From: Paramyrothecium sp. XJ0827
Lineage: Eukaryota; Ascomycota; Sordariomycetes; Hypocreales; Stachybotryaceae
Reading direction: 5' to 3'
Assembly: GCA_020881915.1 (NCBI GenBank)
Contig: JAJFPB010000006.1
Span: 1,798,001 to 1,862,000 of the forward strand
DNA length: 64,000 bases
In this document: one piece after another, positions 20,201-31,395 of the stretch
Layout of the letters: the number at the start of each line of letters is the position of its first letter
Position numbering within the stretch: position 1 is the stretch's first letter
Notes under the pieces: model-generated
Told to the model about the DNA's origin: nothing
Databases searched by the model: none
The model's input: only the letters and a program-made list of their open reading frames with translations
Made by a program: the position numbers and the translations under genes

Positions 20201-22480
20201 TTACTTCTGCCAGCCCATCTTCTTGCGGAACCAGTCCAGCGTCTCCAGCCCGCTCTGCACCCGCAGCCCGATGCGCGTGTCCATGACGTACGTCTCCCAC
20301 GCCTTGGCCGTGTCCAGGTAGCCCGCGCACTCGTCCAGCTTCGCCCGGCGGTACTCGGCGACGGCGTCGGCGTCCCGGCCGGCCGGGGGGTCGCAGCACT
20401 CGACCCAGGCCATGACGCCGAGCTCGTAGGTGGCCGCGGGGAGGACGTAGTCGTCCTTGGTAGGGCCCTTGAAGGTCGCGCTGCGGGCAACAAATGTTAG
20501 CTTTCTCACGGGAAGATCCTGGTAGCATCAGGAATGCTTTGTGTGATTGGAAACTCACCGGTCGTAGCAGAGGACGTGCTCGTCCAGCAGCGCCCGCGCC
20601 TCGTCCAGCCGGCCCAGGTTGCGCAGCAGCACCGCCTTGCTCAGCGCCCAGACGGCCATCTCGTCCTTCTCGGCCCGCATGTCTTCCACGGCGGCCGCGG
20701 CCCCCGTGCACCGCGCCCAGTCCAGGTTCGCCAGGCCGCGCGCGAGCTCGGCGGTGCCCATGCGCTTCGGCCCGTTCCACAGGTAGCACATCTCCATGGC
20801 GGGGCTCGTGCCCACGGCGTCGGCCAGGTCGACGCCCAGCCGCTTGGCCCGCTCCTCCCACTTGGCGACCTTGCGCTGCAGCAGCGTCTCGATGGGCAGC
20901 TGGCGCGCCATGAGGCGCTTCTTGCCCGCGAGCGTGGGCGCCTTGCGCAGCGACGCCTCGGCGGCCTTCTTCTGCGCGGCGGCCTCGGGCCCGTCCCCCC
21001 TCTGGACGGCGTCGCGGTACAGCTCGAGCGAGGCGCAGCCGGCGTTGTACTCGTACATGGCCGGGCTCCAGTCGTTGATGTCGATGCACTGCTCGAAGGT
21101 GTCGCGCATGAGGACCCAGTCCTGCGCGAACATGGCGCTGATGGCGAGCTCGAACTTGATGAGCGCCGCGACCTGCTTCATCTTGGACTCCTTGCCGGTG
21201 GTGAGGAGCTCGATGGCCTTGGGCAGCTCGCGCGTGCTGGCCAGCTGCCGGGACTCCTCGAGCCGCCACAGCGACGAGTCCGGGTACCGCGAGCGCATCT
21301 CGGCGAGCAGCAGCTTGCACTTCTCCCTGGGCGGGCCGACGTTCTGCGCCTCGTCGTCGTAGTCCTTGGCGTCCGGGAGGATGTCGACCAGGCCGAGGAG
21401 GCCGAAGTAGTACGCCAGCAGCGTCATGCTCGCGATGGCGCCGTTGATGTTGGGGAAGACGGTCGACCGCCACAGCATGCGCACGGCGCGGCCGCGGTCG
21501 CCGCGGAAGCCCACCACGGACAGGATCTTGGAGAAGGCCGGGGGCACGAGGGTCAGGATGAGCAGGAGGATGCCGAAGCACATGTTGGCGCCGGAGTGGA
21601 TGAAGATGTTGATGGGGTCGTCGCCCAGGTCGATCTCGTCGAGCATATCGGAGCGCGAGGCCGTCAGGCGCAGCGACGGGGGCGTCTCGTTGATGCTAGC
21701 CTTGCTCACGGCCTCGCTCAGCTGGCTTTCGGGGTCGGGTGTGGTGACGATGGTGGGCGGCTGGCTCTGCTCGGGCGTCTGGTGCTCCGAGATCTCCTCC
21801 TTGGCGTCGACGAAATCGTCGTCGCTGTCGCTGCCGTCCCCCGCGGCCGCGGACACGACGGACGGCACCTTGCTGCCCTTGGCGCTCTTCTCCCCGGCGT
21901 CGGAGGCCTGGCTGCCGCGGAACGAGTTGACGGAGATGGGGCGGCTGGTCTGGGCGGCGACGGCCCTGTTCTCGGCGGCGATGATGCCGTCGAGGGTCAG
22001 GAAGGCCTTGCGCAGCTTGTAGAAGCTCTTCATGGCCTCGATCAGGCTCTCGTGCAGCACGCCGACGACGGCGCCCATCAGCTGGGTCAGGGCGCGGACG
22101 AGCTCGTACTCGGTGCCGGGCGGGTACAGGCTGCCGGGCCCCCGGGCGGCGGCCATGCGCTGGGCCGTCTTGTGGTCGGCGGCGATGCGGACCTCGCAGT
22201 CGTTGAGCTTCTGGTTGGCCTCGGCCATGACCTGCTTCTCGAAGCCCAGGATGGAGCGCATGAAGAAGACGATGGCGGCGCCGAGGTCGTGGAAGGACGA
22301 GTCGCCGTTCTGCAGGCCGACCCAGGCGCCGTCAATGTCGTCGTTCATGATGAGCTCGGCCCAGCGCATGGCGTCGTCGAGGTCCCGGCGCTGCTGGCCG
22401 GCGAACTCGGCGTCCGAGGCGCTGTCCTGCGGGGCCTCGGCCCTTTTGGTCGGCCGGAGCCATCCGCCAAGACGGCTCAT
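20201..22480 (-). CDS. IML2: IML2-like mitochondrial outer membrane / inclusion-body clearance protein
   Basis: Exons 22480-20559 and 20480-20201 with a 78-nt intron give 733 aa, close to the usual length of fungal Iml2. The N-terminal part matches the family pattern (AMRWAELIMNDDIDGAW, ALTQLMGAVVGVLHESLIEAMKSFYKLRKAF). A disordered acidic insert follows (about 185-290). Then comes a helical TPR-like region (INIFIHSGANMCFGILLLILTLVPPAFSKILS, AIELLTTGKESKMKQVAALIKFELA, WSPAMYEYNAGCASLELYR) and LWNGPKRM near the end. The family (Iml2/TTC39) is linked in budding yeast to clearing cytosolic protein inclusions with lipid droplets. Assignment is by pattern recognition. The opposite strand holds a 653-codon false frame caused by GC bias. 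Confidence 0.85.
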
Positions 22481-24030
22481 GCTGGGCGGCGCTGAGATGG
22501 CGAGCGAGGGTAGGGCGAAGCGGGAGAGTGACGGCGAGGGGAGGGTTGTTGCAGCGAGCAGGTGAGTGAGTGAGTGAGAGTGAGACTGAGGGATGTACAG
22601 TAGCGTAAGGTGTTGTGGCGAGCCTTGGCCTTGGTCTGACGGGGACTGCTCATCGAATTGTCCAATGAAGACTCAAAAAGGGAGCAACGACGACAAAAAA
22701 TCAAGCACTTGCCGCGGACAGAGCAAGTGGTCTGCGGTGTGCCAATGACACAATCACAAATTCCATGGTCCGGGAGCCAATTAAAATAAAAATGTCTCGA
22801 AACCCCCGAATTCCAGTCTCAGAGGATCGACTCGAGTCGAGCGGCTCCCGCAACAGGCCGAAATGCGTGTGTGTGGTGACGATTTGCCCCGCGCTAACAC
22901 AAGTCAACGGCGCATCCAGCGTGGCTGAGCAGCTCCAGCGGAAAGGGTGCTTCGGATGCATGCGAGACGAACGGCCAAAACGGTTCGGTGGGGACGGCGG
23001 TTGCAATTCTTGTCTGTTTTTTGTGAGAAGAGCTGGGGTATTGGCCGAGTGCAAGAATGGGATTTATGGCGGTTTTGCTACAGCATCTAGCATCTGGCAC
23101 ACAATCTATTTACATGGAACAAGCATCTGCAACTCCTCTACATGAACACTGCGAGCAGTACAAAACCCGACTTTGCACAAATGGCAACGGGCTCAATGTA
23201 CACCGTGGGTCAACGGTAACTCCCTCGACATCGGATATTCGGGAACAAGAACAATCCGACACCTTGACAGAGGCTGAGTTTCAAACTAAATTATAACTAA
23301 CTACTTGAAAGATCTAAGACTACCGGATCTGCTAAGTCTGATGCCAGCGCCACGGCAACCAACATCCGTCTAGTTCTCAACGTCAATGGAAGAAATAGCA
23401 GAATCAGGAAATACCTGACTCTCACAAAACCTACCAAAGTCAATCAAAGCCTGTCAACCACGTCAAATCCGCCAGCAGCGGCCCGCACAGACCCAACCGG
23501 TTCCCTCCCCCCTTGTCATTGTATCATAAACCGTAGATCCAAGCATCATGGCTCCCCACCTCAAACTCCACCTGCTTCACCAACCCCCACTACAGAAGCA
23601 CTCAGTACCTGGGTAAGGTACCTTAGTAGCCTGCTACCCTATACCTACGGCCCGGCGGTTTTTCCACTGGAGGGTTAAGGGAATCATACCAGCTTACCTC
23701 ATCACCCTCCCACCACTAAGGCAACTCAACAACGCACGGCAATCCGCAGCGGCTGGCGGGTACCTAGACGCAGGCGGTAGCGGGCCAGAGGTACCTTGCT
23801 TTAGCCGCCGCAAGGCTACCAGCGCCATTCATCATCCACCCTCCGAAGCAACCCAAAGCTGGCTGCTTGCACCAAAACGCAAACCATCATCATCCACGAC
23901 GACAACGACGCATTGTCCCTCCTCCGCCCTCGCAGCCGACCGACCTAGTTGCGCGCATCCCGAGCTCTCTCCGTTGCAAGCAGCTTCACCTTCTCCCTCT
24001 CTCGCTCTCCCTTCATCCCCTCCGCCCGCC
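22481..24030. other. Divergent intergenic region with recurring GGTACC motifs
   Basis: 1.5 kb between IML2 (minus) and SEM1 (plus). Contains a GTGA tandem run at 22562-22579 in the IML2 leader, and AAGGTACCTT at 23615-23624 plus related GGTACC sites near 23758 and 23789. Open frames here have no domain. Confidence 0.5.
23615..23624. promoter_or_regulatory. Palindrome AAGGTACCTT, recurrent promoter motif
   Basis: Perfect 10-bp palindrome in the SEM1 upstream region. Related sites occur near 15431, 23789, 27184-27196 and 27198-27218, all in intergenic DNA of the conserved block. Function unknown. Confidence 0.4.
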
Positions 24031-24735
24031 ATGGCGTCCTCCGACAGCAAGCCCGCCGACCAGACCAAGGCCGCATCGGCACCCACCGCCGACCAGCAGC
24101 CGCCCCAGGACAAGCCCGCCGCCGCCGCCGCGCTGGGCGAGGACGACGAGTTCGAGGACTTCCCCGTCGACGGTGCGTTTTCCTTTTTTGTCTTTCTCTT
24201 TCTGATACGTGGGAGCTGGCTGGCTGCTGGCTGTTCGTCACGGCCCGATCTGCCATGCAGGGCGAGGCAGCGATCCGAACAGCATGCGAGATCGGCGCGC
24301 TTGACCGCGAGGCATAGGCAACGGGCAGCAGGCAACGGGCAGCTTGGGAGGCTTTCGTTTTGGAAACTGGGCTAACGAGTGTGATGGGACAGACTGGCCC
24401 GAGGACCAGACAGAGGCCGCGCAGGGCCGCAGCGGCGAGACGAAGCACCTGTGGGAGGAGAGCTGGGATGACGACGACACCACGGACGACTTTTCCGCGC
24501 AGCTAAAGTGGGTGACTCCTCAACCTTTTCCTTGTTGACTGCACTATCCCCGAAGATCAATGCACCATGGCCAGGGCCCGACCTCGACCTGAGATCATGG
24601 CACAAATCCATTCCTCAACACTAACGCCGCTCATCAAACCTCGGTTTTGATTTCCGCCCCTGGAAAATATATGCTAACCAACATTTTCCTTACAGGGAGG
24701 AGTTGAAAAAGGTCGAGGCGGCGAAGCGGAGGTGA
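24031..24735 (+). CDS. SEM1: 26S proteasome subunit SEM1/DSS1
   Basis: Three exons, 24031-24172, 24393-24507 and 24696-24735, give 98 aa. The introns (220 and 188 nt) are long for this genome and make up more than half of the gene. The protein has the two acidic/aromatic blocks of the DSS1 family: DDEFEDFPVDDWPED, split by intron 1 inside the second Asp codon, and HLWEESWDDDDTTDDFSAQLKEEL, followed by a short basic helix ending AAKRR. The N-terminal 35 residues are Ala/Pro/Lys-rich and variable in fungi. DSS1/Sem1 is a small disordered subunit of the proteasome lid and also of TREX-2 and other PCI complexes. All three junctions close the frame. Confidence 0.93.
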
Positions 24736-25200
24736 ACGTGTTTCCTTCCCGGCACGCAAATCACGAAGTGCCACTGAAACCGGCACTACGTCTAGCAGCT
24801 GGGACAGTGTGGGCAAGTGAAGGAGTCATAGGGAAAAACCAATAGATTCGACACGTTAATGAACCATTTTACTCGTTATCCAGCGCGGGCATTGCATGTC
24901 TAACTCTCGCTCTTCTCTATGAGAATTGGATTCGACATTTCACCGTGACCAATGTTCCAATTCCAAATTCATTCACACCATTGCAATCCACGCCATCGGA
25001 GGACTTGCAGCGTCCAATAGTTTGTTCATGTATCATGTTGCGGTATCTCTCGATTATTATAGGCTAGCCTTTTGACGTCGACCTTTATGTCACACCCGCC
25101 TCAGTCATCAACGGGTTCCAAGTTTTTTCATTCCTCAACACTGATCCTCCACGGCTCTTCTCCTCGGTCCTAGACAGGACGAGGGAGGAAGGAAGGGTAT
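24736..25200. other. Convergent intergenic region
   Basis: Between the 3' ends of SEM1 and the phosphoglycerate kinase gene. AT-richer than the flanks, no gene seen; presumably 3' UTRs. Confidence 0.5.
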
Positions 25201-26717
25201 TTACTTACTCGACAGAGCAGTGACACCAGGCAGCTCCTTGCCCTCGAGCAGCTCCAGGCTGGCACCGCCGCCGGTCGAGACGTGGCTGAGCTTGTCCTCG
25301 ACGCCGTACTTGGCGGCAACGGTGGCCGTGTCACCACCACCGATGATGACAATCTTGCCGTCGTTCTGGCAGCCGTCGACGACTGCGTCGAGGGTTGCCT
25401 TGGTGCCGTTGGCGAACTTCTCAAACTCGAAGACGCCGGCGGGGCCGTTCCACAGGATGGTCTTGGCGTCGGCGATGGCCTCCTTATACAGCTTGATGGA
25501 CTCCTCGCCGCAGTCAAGACCCATCCAGCCGTCGGGGATGCCGTCCTTGTCGGTGGCGGTGCCGGTGTTGGCGTCCTTGTCGAACTTGTCGGCGGTGATG
25601 TAGTCGACGGGCAGCACAACCTTGACGTTCTTGGCCTTGGCCTTTTCCATGAGCTGGGAGACGGTCTTGGAGCCGGCCTCGTCGAAGAGCGAGGTGCCGA
25701 TGGGGATGTCGTAGAGGGTCTTCTTGAAGGTGAAGGCCATGCCGCCGCAGACGATGAGCGTGTTGACCTTGTCGAGCAGGTTGTCGATCAGCTGGATCTT
25801 GTCCGAGACCTTGGCGCCGCCGAGGATGGCGAGGAAGGGGCGCTTGGGGGACTCGAGGGCCTGGGCGAAGTAGTCGAGCTCCTTCTTCATGAGGAAGCCA
25901 GCGGCCTTCTGGGGCAGGTCGATGCCGACCATGGAGGAGTGGGCACGGTGAGCAGTGCCGAAAGCATCGTCTGGGGGCATGTTAGGCGTGTCCACGAAAT
26001 GTTGCATCATGGCAGAAACTTACTGACGAAGACGTCGCCCAGGGCGGTCAGGCCCTTGCGGAACTCCGCAACCTTGGCCTTGTCGGCCTTGGTCTTGTTG
26101 CCCTCCTTGTCCTTGGAGCTGCCCTCCTCCTCAATGTGGAAGCGCAGGTTCTCGAGCAGGATGACGGCGCCGTCGTCGGCCTTGTTGACAATGTCCTCGA
26201 CCTCCTTGCCGACGGAGTCGGGGGCGAAGGTGACGGAGCGGCCGAGCTGCTTCTCGAGCTCGGCGACGACGGGCTTCAGGGAGTACTTGGGGTTGGGGGA
26301 GCCGTTGGGGCGGCCGAGGTGGGACATGAGGATGACCGACTTGGCGCCGTTGTCGAGGGCATGCTTAATGGTGGGGATGGCGCCGACGATGCGCTGGTTG
26401 TTGGTGATGTTCTTGTTCTCGTCGAGGGGGACGTTGAAGTCGACCTGGGAGGGGTTAGCGTTCGAATTGGTACAAGACGTGCTGGTTTTGGCGGAGGGTG
26501 AAGGCTCAGCTCGTCCTCGTCGTTGAGCTCCATGACGACGATGGTGATGGCGGGGCAGAAAATCAACCCCTCCAACCCTCCCCTCCCCTCCCCCTCGTCT
26601 GCTCTCCCCTCACTACCAACAACAGCAAACAGCAAAACAAGAAAAACATACCCGGATCAGGACCCTCTTGCCCTTGACATCGACGTCAGTGATGGACAGC
26701 TTGTTGGCCAGAGACAT
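25201..26717 (-). CDS. PGK1: Phosphoglycerate kinase
   Basis: Exons 26717-26652, 26444-26024 and 25970-25201 give 418 aa, the normal fungal length. Converts 1,3-bisphosphoglycerate and ADP to 3-phosphoglycerate and ATP in cytosolic glycolysis. Visible hallmarks: [21 protein letters not shown] then VDFNVPLDE at the start, [55 protein letters not shown] and the C-terminal [13 protein letters not shown] and [18 protein letters not shown]. The first intron (207 nt) splits the gene after codon 22; the second (53 nt) splits an Asn codon. The upstream side carries the pyrimidine-rich tracts expected of a strongly expressed gene. The stop is TAA directly after ALSSK. Confidence 0.98.
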
Positions 26718-28231
26718 GTTGACAAATTGTTCTCCTCGGTTGTTTCTTGAAAAAAGGTGGGGGTATCTGGAAGAGAAAGGTGAAGATAAGAGGGGGATCT
26801 TCGTGAGTGCAGGTTTGGAGGAGAGGTTTATTATAAGAGGAGGTAAAAAAGACCGCAGTCGGAGCGAGAGACAAAACAGAGCGGCAGCTTTGGTTGAGCT
26901 TTAGCTTTTGCTCTAGTCCAAGGTAGCTTCTCCCACTCCCACTCTCGGCCTGTAAACAGGGACGGTGGAGAGGAGGGCTTCCAATTGGGTGGTGGATGTG
27001 GTGCTGGGAGGTGCTCCAGCTTGCTGTAATCGCGCACCTGAAGCACAGCACAGCACAGCTCTGGTGGGGGCCGCCGGGGCCTGGTCTGCATTGAGTTCAG
27101 CGAGGGGCACGGCTCCTCGCTTGCAGGCTCGCCACTCACCAGCCGCCCGCCGCACCGCATGGTGACGTTGACAGGCAGTCCGCTACCTAAGGTAGGCAAG
27201 GTACCTGAGGTAAGGTAGCTGCAGAGTACTGCTGCAGTGCATGGGGTGAATTCTGGTGGAGGCCCAGCGATGGGTGGATTAGTACAGAGCTGAGCTTTAG
27301 AAGACTCGAATCCGATTACAGGAAAATCCCACGCTCTCAAGAAATGGCAATACTTCAAACCCCGAAATGAAGATCTTTTCGTCTTCTGTAAACTACACAG
27401 TACTTATTGGCCATGAATCCTGTCGTAGAACAGACGGGTACTTGTGCAGTGGTTTTGCTCTTTGCATTGCTTCCGCCTGGACCAAGGTAGTACCCATGTT
27501 GCCCACTCGGGGCTGCTGGCGGCTACCTACTGTAACTAAGCTGCCTTACCTTAAAAGGCTCCGTTCCACCCCTGCTGTCGCGTCCCATCTCAAGAGGCCT
27601 GAGAGCCAATGGCTCGACCGTGGCTGTATCAGAACGCATGTGGCGGCTGAAACGCACGCATCTGTGATAGAGCAGATCCCTAAATAGGCCGCAACTGCTT
27701 TGAAACGGAGTTGCACAGCTACCTTATTTGTTTTAAAAGCCTTGGCATGTCTCTTGGTCGTCCACCATGAGAGCCAGGGTCATCGGTCCGAGCTGTGTCT
27801 TGTCGCAAGCATCCGAGTGCAACTGGGTGTGAGACACGTGCTCGCACTCCCACAGCGATGGTCACCAAGCTTCCACGAACAGAAAAATAGCCACCGTGCT
27901 TCAAATGTCATGTATTTGTGCCTATCCAGGAAACATACCATGTATCCAGCCCGTGAAGATGCGTGCCGTGTGGCAACAATGTCCCCGGCCATGCCGGCCG
28001 AAGAACAAATGTCAACGCTGTAATGTAGAAACACGAAATATCAAGTCCCCAGTAACGCCGTGCGTAAATCAAGGTCTGGAGATGGCACCCCAGAACCGAG
28101 GTCAGGATCCATCTATCCGACACCCACCTCTGCAGGTCATGACAGGCAGCCCATACACCAAGCCAGGCGCGGTTCTCTTACAATCCAATCGACATGTTCC
28201 TGTAACCAGAGCGAGTCTCGATATGTGACAT
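26718..28231. other. Upstream region of PGK and 3' region of the Mpv17-like gene
   Basis: 1.5 kb without a recognisable gene. The part next to PGK is pyrimidine-rich on the coding strand. Overlapping TACCTNAGGTA-type motifs lie at 27184-27196 and 27198-27218, with a looser cluster near 27530-27560. Open frames at 27700-28230 have no domain. Confidence 0.5.
27184..27218. promoter_or_regulatory. Cluster of TACCTAAGGTA-type motifs upstream of PGK
   Basis: TACCTAAGGTA at 27184-27194 is a perfect palindrome and is followed at once by AAGGTACCTGAGGTAAGGTA, so overlapping half sites occupy about 35 bp. This lies about 470 bp upstream of the PGK start. No known factor is assigned. Confidence 0.4.
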
Positions 28232-29321
28232 CTAATCAGCAGAGTTGGTCAAAGAGAGGTAGGCAGTCCATGCGATACCGACGGTCGAGACGAAAGGCTG
28301 CCAAGTCATGTCAGTACACTGCAATCATACGGATATGTGATGAGGGGATGAACTCACAAGCTGGAACTGCACGGGCATCAAGCGGAAGTTGACAATCTGC
28401 ACGGCCGGCCACACAAGGTAGTTGGCCTTGAGCGTTGGCACGTACATGTCCCGCAGCTTGTTGCTAACCGCCCGTCGTCCGCCGCCCTCGGCAATCGTCA
28501 TGACGGTGAAGAAGACGCCCAGACCGACGGGGGCGAACACAAGCTGATCCATAGCCACTCGCTTCATGGCCGGGCCGAAAGCCGCCGTCTTGGTGATGGG
28601 GAAAACGGACGACAGGAACTTGAACCAGCGAAACTGCACGGGCGCCATGCAGAAACCGTACGCCATGAACCGGGTCAGGCGCTCAAAGTCAAAGGGCGGC
28701 GGCAGGCCGGTCTTCCAGTCGGGGATCAAATCGCGGTCCAGCAGCGGGTTCTTGCGGTCGAGCTCGTGGATCTCGATGGCGACGCCGTCATCCTTGGTCA
28801 CGCCGCCGGGCTTTCGGACGGCACGCTCGCGGATGGCGGTGACGGACTGGGCAACGGTGTCGGCGATGCCACCGAGGACGGCGTTGGTGACCATCATGGT
28901 CATGACTTTTGCGGCTTGTTAGCAGTCGAGGCTTGGTCGAGCCTGGGGAGGGAACAATGCGTACTCGGTCGCTCGTCATAGTACGAGTTGAACCTCGCGG
29001 TGAGCCTTGCGACGAGGGCCATTTCGATCAGGGCAACGATGGTATGGATCAACGGCTGCGATGGAAGAGAAAGAGAGAAATGTCAGCGTCGTTGGTTTCT
29101 AAATGTTGGAAGTGCTGTTGCAGAGTAGTCATGGTGGACGAGGCTAAAATTGGCGGGATCCAGAGTCGACAAAGGGTGTGGAATGATGCGGTCGATTACG
29201 CCGTCATCGGCATCATATCAAAATGTGAAGAGGAGACAGGAGTTGGACATACGATTCGACCGAAAATGTATTTCCCGTTGACTGTGCGCACGACTCGTCG
29301 GCGGGTGAGTTCCCAGGACAT
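28232..29321 (-). CDS. Mpv17/PMP22-family membrane protein
   Basis: Four exons, 29321-29253, 29055-28965, 28905-28358 and 28297-28232, give 257 aa. The family signature is clear: a starting segment with YYDERP, then TMMVTNAVLGGIADTVAQ, a variable loop (about 75-115), FERLTRFMAYGFCMAPVQFRWFKFL, KRVAMDQLVFAPVGLGVFF, and the C-terminal LKANYLVWPAVQIVNFRLMPVQFQLPFVSTVGIAWTAYLS, with about four membrane segments. The last 21 residues come from a separate 66-nt exon. Members are integral proteins of the mitochondrial inner membrane (Sym1/Mpv17) or peroxisome; which one this is cannot be decided here. It is divergent from RLP24 across 553 bp. Confidence 0.92.
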
Positions 29322-29874
29322 GACGGTTGTACGAAAAAGGAAGCGAATTGGGCAGGGAGGATATATAAATGAAATAAACCTGGTCAGTTTCTGGTTGCGG
29401 GATTCATGAACGATCGAAGGGTAAGAGATAAGGTCGGTCAGGTATGGCAAGGAGAGGGCAGTTGTCTGTCCTCCTTGGAACTGAACTGGAGAAAGTGGAT
29501 CGCTGGAGGAGCATGACCGGGTACTGTTTCGCTGCTGGGGGTCCCTTGGGGTCCCCTGGGGGGTGGCCCGGTGGCACAAGGACGCGCTAAACTTGGCTGA
29601 TGACGACAGCGGTGCCTCTGCAGCGTCAGTGTCACTCTGGTGCTCGCTGCAGGGGGGCATTGTCCCGGCCGTCCCGCGCCTAGCACGAACAGCCCGGCGA
29701 GGCTCGCTCAGCCGACGTTTACCCGCGACAGAACTCACCGCTTGACCACGTGATCTAATCGGGTCAAAAATTCTAACATATCTTATCTTATCGCGTCTTA
29801 TCAAGCACGATGCGGCGTTCTCAGCCGGAATTTTTGTGACAACAGAAACCGGCCATCACCGACCCGAGCCCAAG
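29322..29874. promoter_or_regulatory. Bidirectional promoter region, Mpv17-like / RLP24
   Basis: 553 bp between two divergent start codons. A TATATA-type stretch at about 29360-29368 lies 40 bp before the Mpv17-like start. Upstream of RLP24 there is a repeated TCTTATC-type stretch at about 29780-29800. Confidence 0.45.
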
Positions 29875-30591
29875 ATGAGAGTCGAACCGTGCTTTTTCTG
29901 CGGCAGGAGCTGCTACCCTTCCAAGGGTATCACCTTCATGAGAAACGATGGTAAGTCCGGTTGCTGTATCTATAATTGTTTGGGTTGTGATTCGGTCGCT
30001 GACTTTTCTCCCCCAACAGGCAAAGCTTTCCGGTTCTGTGTATGGACAACCCTCACCCCCAGCCCAGTCGTTGGCACTGAATTCTAACCATGGCCGCAGC
30101 GTTCAAAATGCCACCGTAACTTCAAGATGAAGCGAAACCCCCGCAAGCTCAAGTGGACCAAGGCCTCGCGCATCACGGCCGGCAAGGAGATGACCTGCGA
30201 CAGCACCCTGCTCTTCGGCGCCCGCCGCAACGTGCCCGAGCGCTACAACCGCGAGCTGATGGACAAGACGCTGCACGCCATGAAGCGCGTCAGCGAGATC
30301 CGCGCCCGCCGCGAGCGCGTCTTCTACAAGAAGCGCATGGCCGGCAACCGCGCCCGCGAGGTCGCCCAGGCCCGCAAGCTGGTCGCCGAGCACTCGCACC
30401 TGCTGCCGCGCCTGCGTGGCAGCGAGATCAAGCGCCTGGCCGAGGAGAAGGCCGAGGCCGTCGACGTCGACATGGAGATCGACGACGGCGAGACGGTGCG
30501 CGAGGAGGAGGCGGTGCCCAAGCGGAAGACGCAGGTGTTTGGCGGCGAGAAGAGGCGGCTCAAGGTCAAGGTGGACGGAGAACTGGAGTGA
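29875..30591 (+). CDS. RLP24: Ribosome biogenesis protein RLP24 (L24e family)
   Basis: Exons 29875-29950, 30020-30039 and 30100-30591 give 195 aa. The N-terminal L24e zinc-binding domain reads [41 protein letters not shown], with cysteine pairs C6/C9 and C32/C36 assembled across all three exons. Then come [12 protein letters not shown] and a long basic helical region, with a C-terminal acidic then basic tail ([21 protein letters not shown]). Rlp24 holds the place of ribosomal protein L24 on pre-60S particles; in yeast the AAA-ATPase Drg1 removes it in the cytoplasm. The 20-nt middle exon encodes only seven residues, including one zinc ligand, so skipping it would destroy the domain. The length tells it from the shorter ribosomal protein eL24. 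Confidence 0.95.
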
Positions 30592-31395
30592 GGGGTCGGG
30601 CTGGGGGAAAAGAATCGATGGAGATTCGGGCTATTATGAGAGTTCCCCTTTTGATCTTACGAGGACTCGACGCATTTCTCACACAGCACATCTGCCCCGG
30701 CGTCACTCAGATGGGCACTCTGTCTGGACCCGGGTGACTCGGACGGCATTCAGCGTCAGCAACCATGCTCGAGGAACCGTCACGGGACCAAGCTCAATGT
30801 TTTCATGTTCGAGTGCTGGGGGGAACAATGGGCATGCAGCGTGGCCAGGAATCATCATTTGGGAACCACCAGGGAAAGAAAAAGTCACTTGGAGTCTGGC
30901 GATGCTCATAGACAAATTCTGCATTCTGAAGTTTACAGCCTCGTACTTGTTTTCCATAGTAACTAGGTATTTCATGTACCGTCAGCCATGATACTGCCGT
31001 TGCCTTGCAGACCCCAGCACCGAGTGAAGTGATATTACTGTCGTGGCCGATCCTGTCCTCCGCCCATTTTGCCCGCTCACTAATCAAATTTCAAGGGTCC
31101 TCTGGAAAATACAGCTTTTTTTTTTCTTCGCATCTGCCTCCGCCTCCGCTGCAGCGCCACTTGGTGGGGCTTATCGGGCTTTGGTCACCGCCACAGCCAG
31201 GCGCCGAATCCTAATCACCCCGCCATGGAATCATTATCAATCCTGCAAAAGTCCAAAATTTCCCAAAAAGCCCCACGATAAACCCGCCCGCCCGCGTAGA
31301 GTCACAAACAACCCAACTTCCAGCAACCAACTCTCCTTGGGACGGAAGGACTGGAATCGACTCTTACAACAATAAACGACGCGCGACAAAACACC
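30592..31395. other. Intergenic, RLP24 to NMD3
   Basis: 804 bp with no recognisable gene. A T-run at 31114-31126 and a CT/CG-rich stretch at 31135-31160 precede NMD3 and probably belong to its promoter. Confidence 0.5.

Noticed and set aside
20534..22495. 653-codon open frame on the plus strand opposite IML2
   Set aside because: It mirrors the GC-rich third positions of IML2 on the other strand; composition is Leu/Val/Gly/Arg/Ala-rich with no domain.
25282..26526. 414-codon open frame opposite phosphoglycerate kinase
   Set aside because: Antisense shadow; PGK on the other strand is unmistakable.
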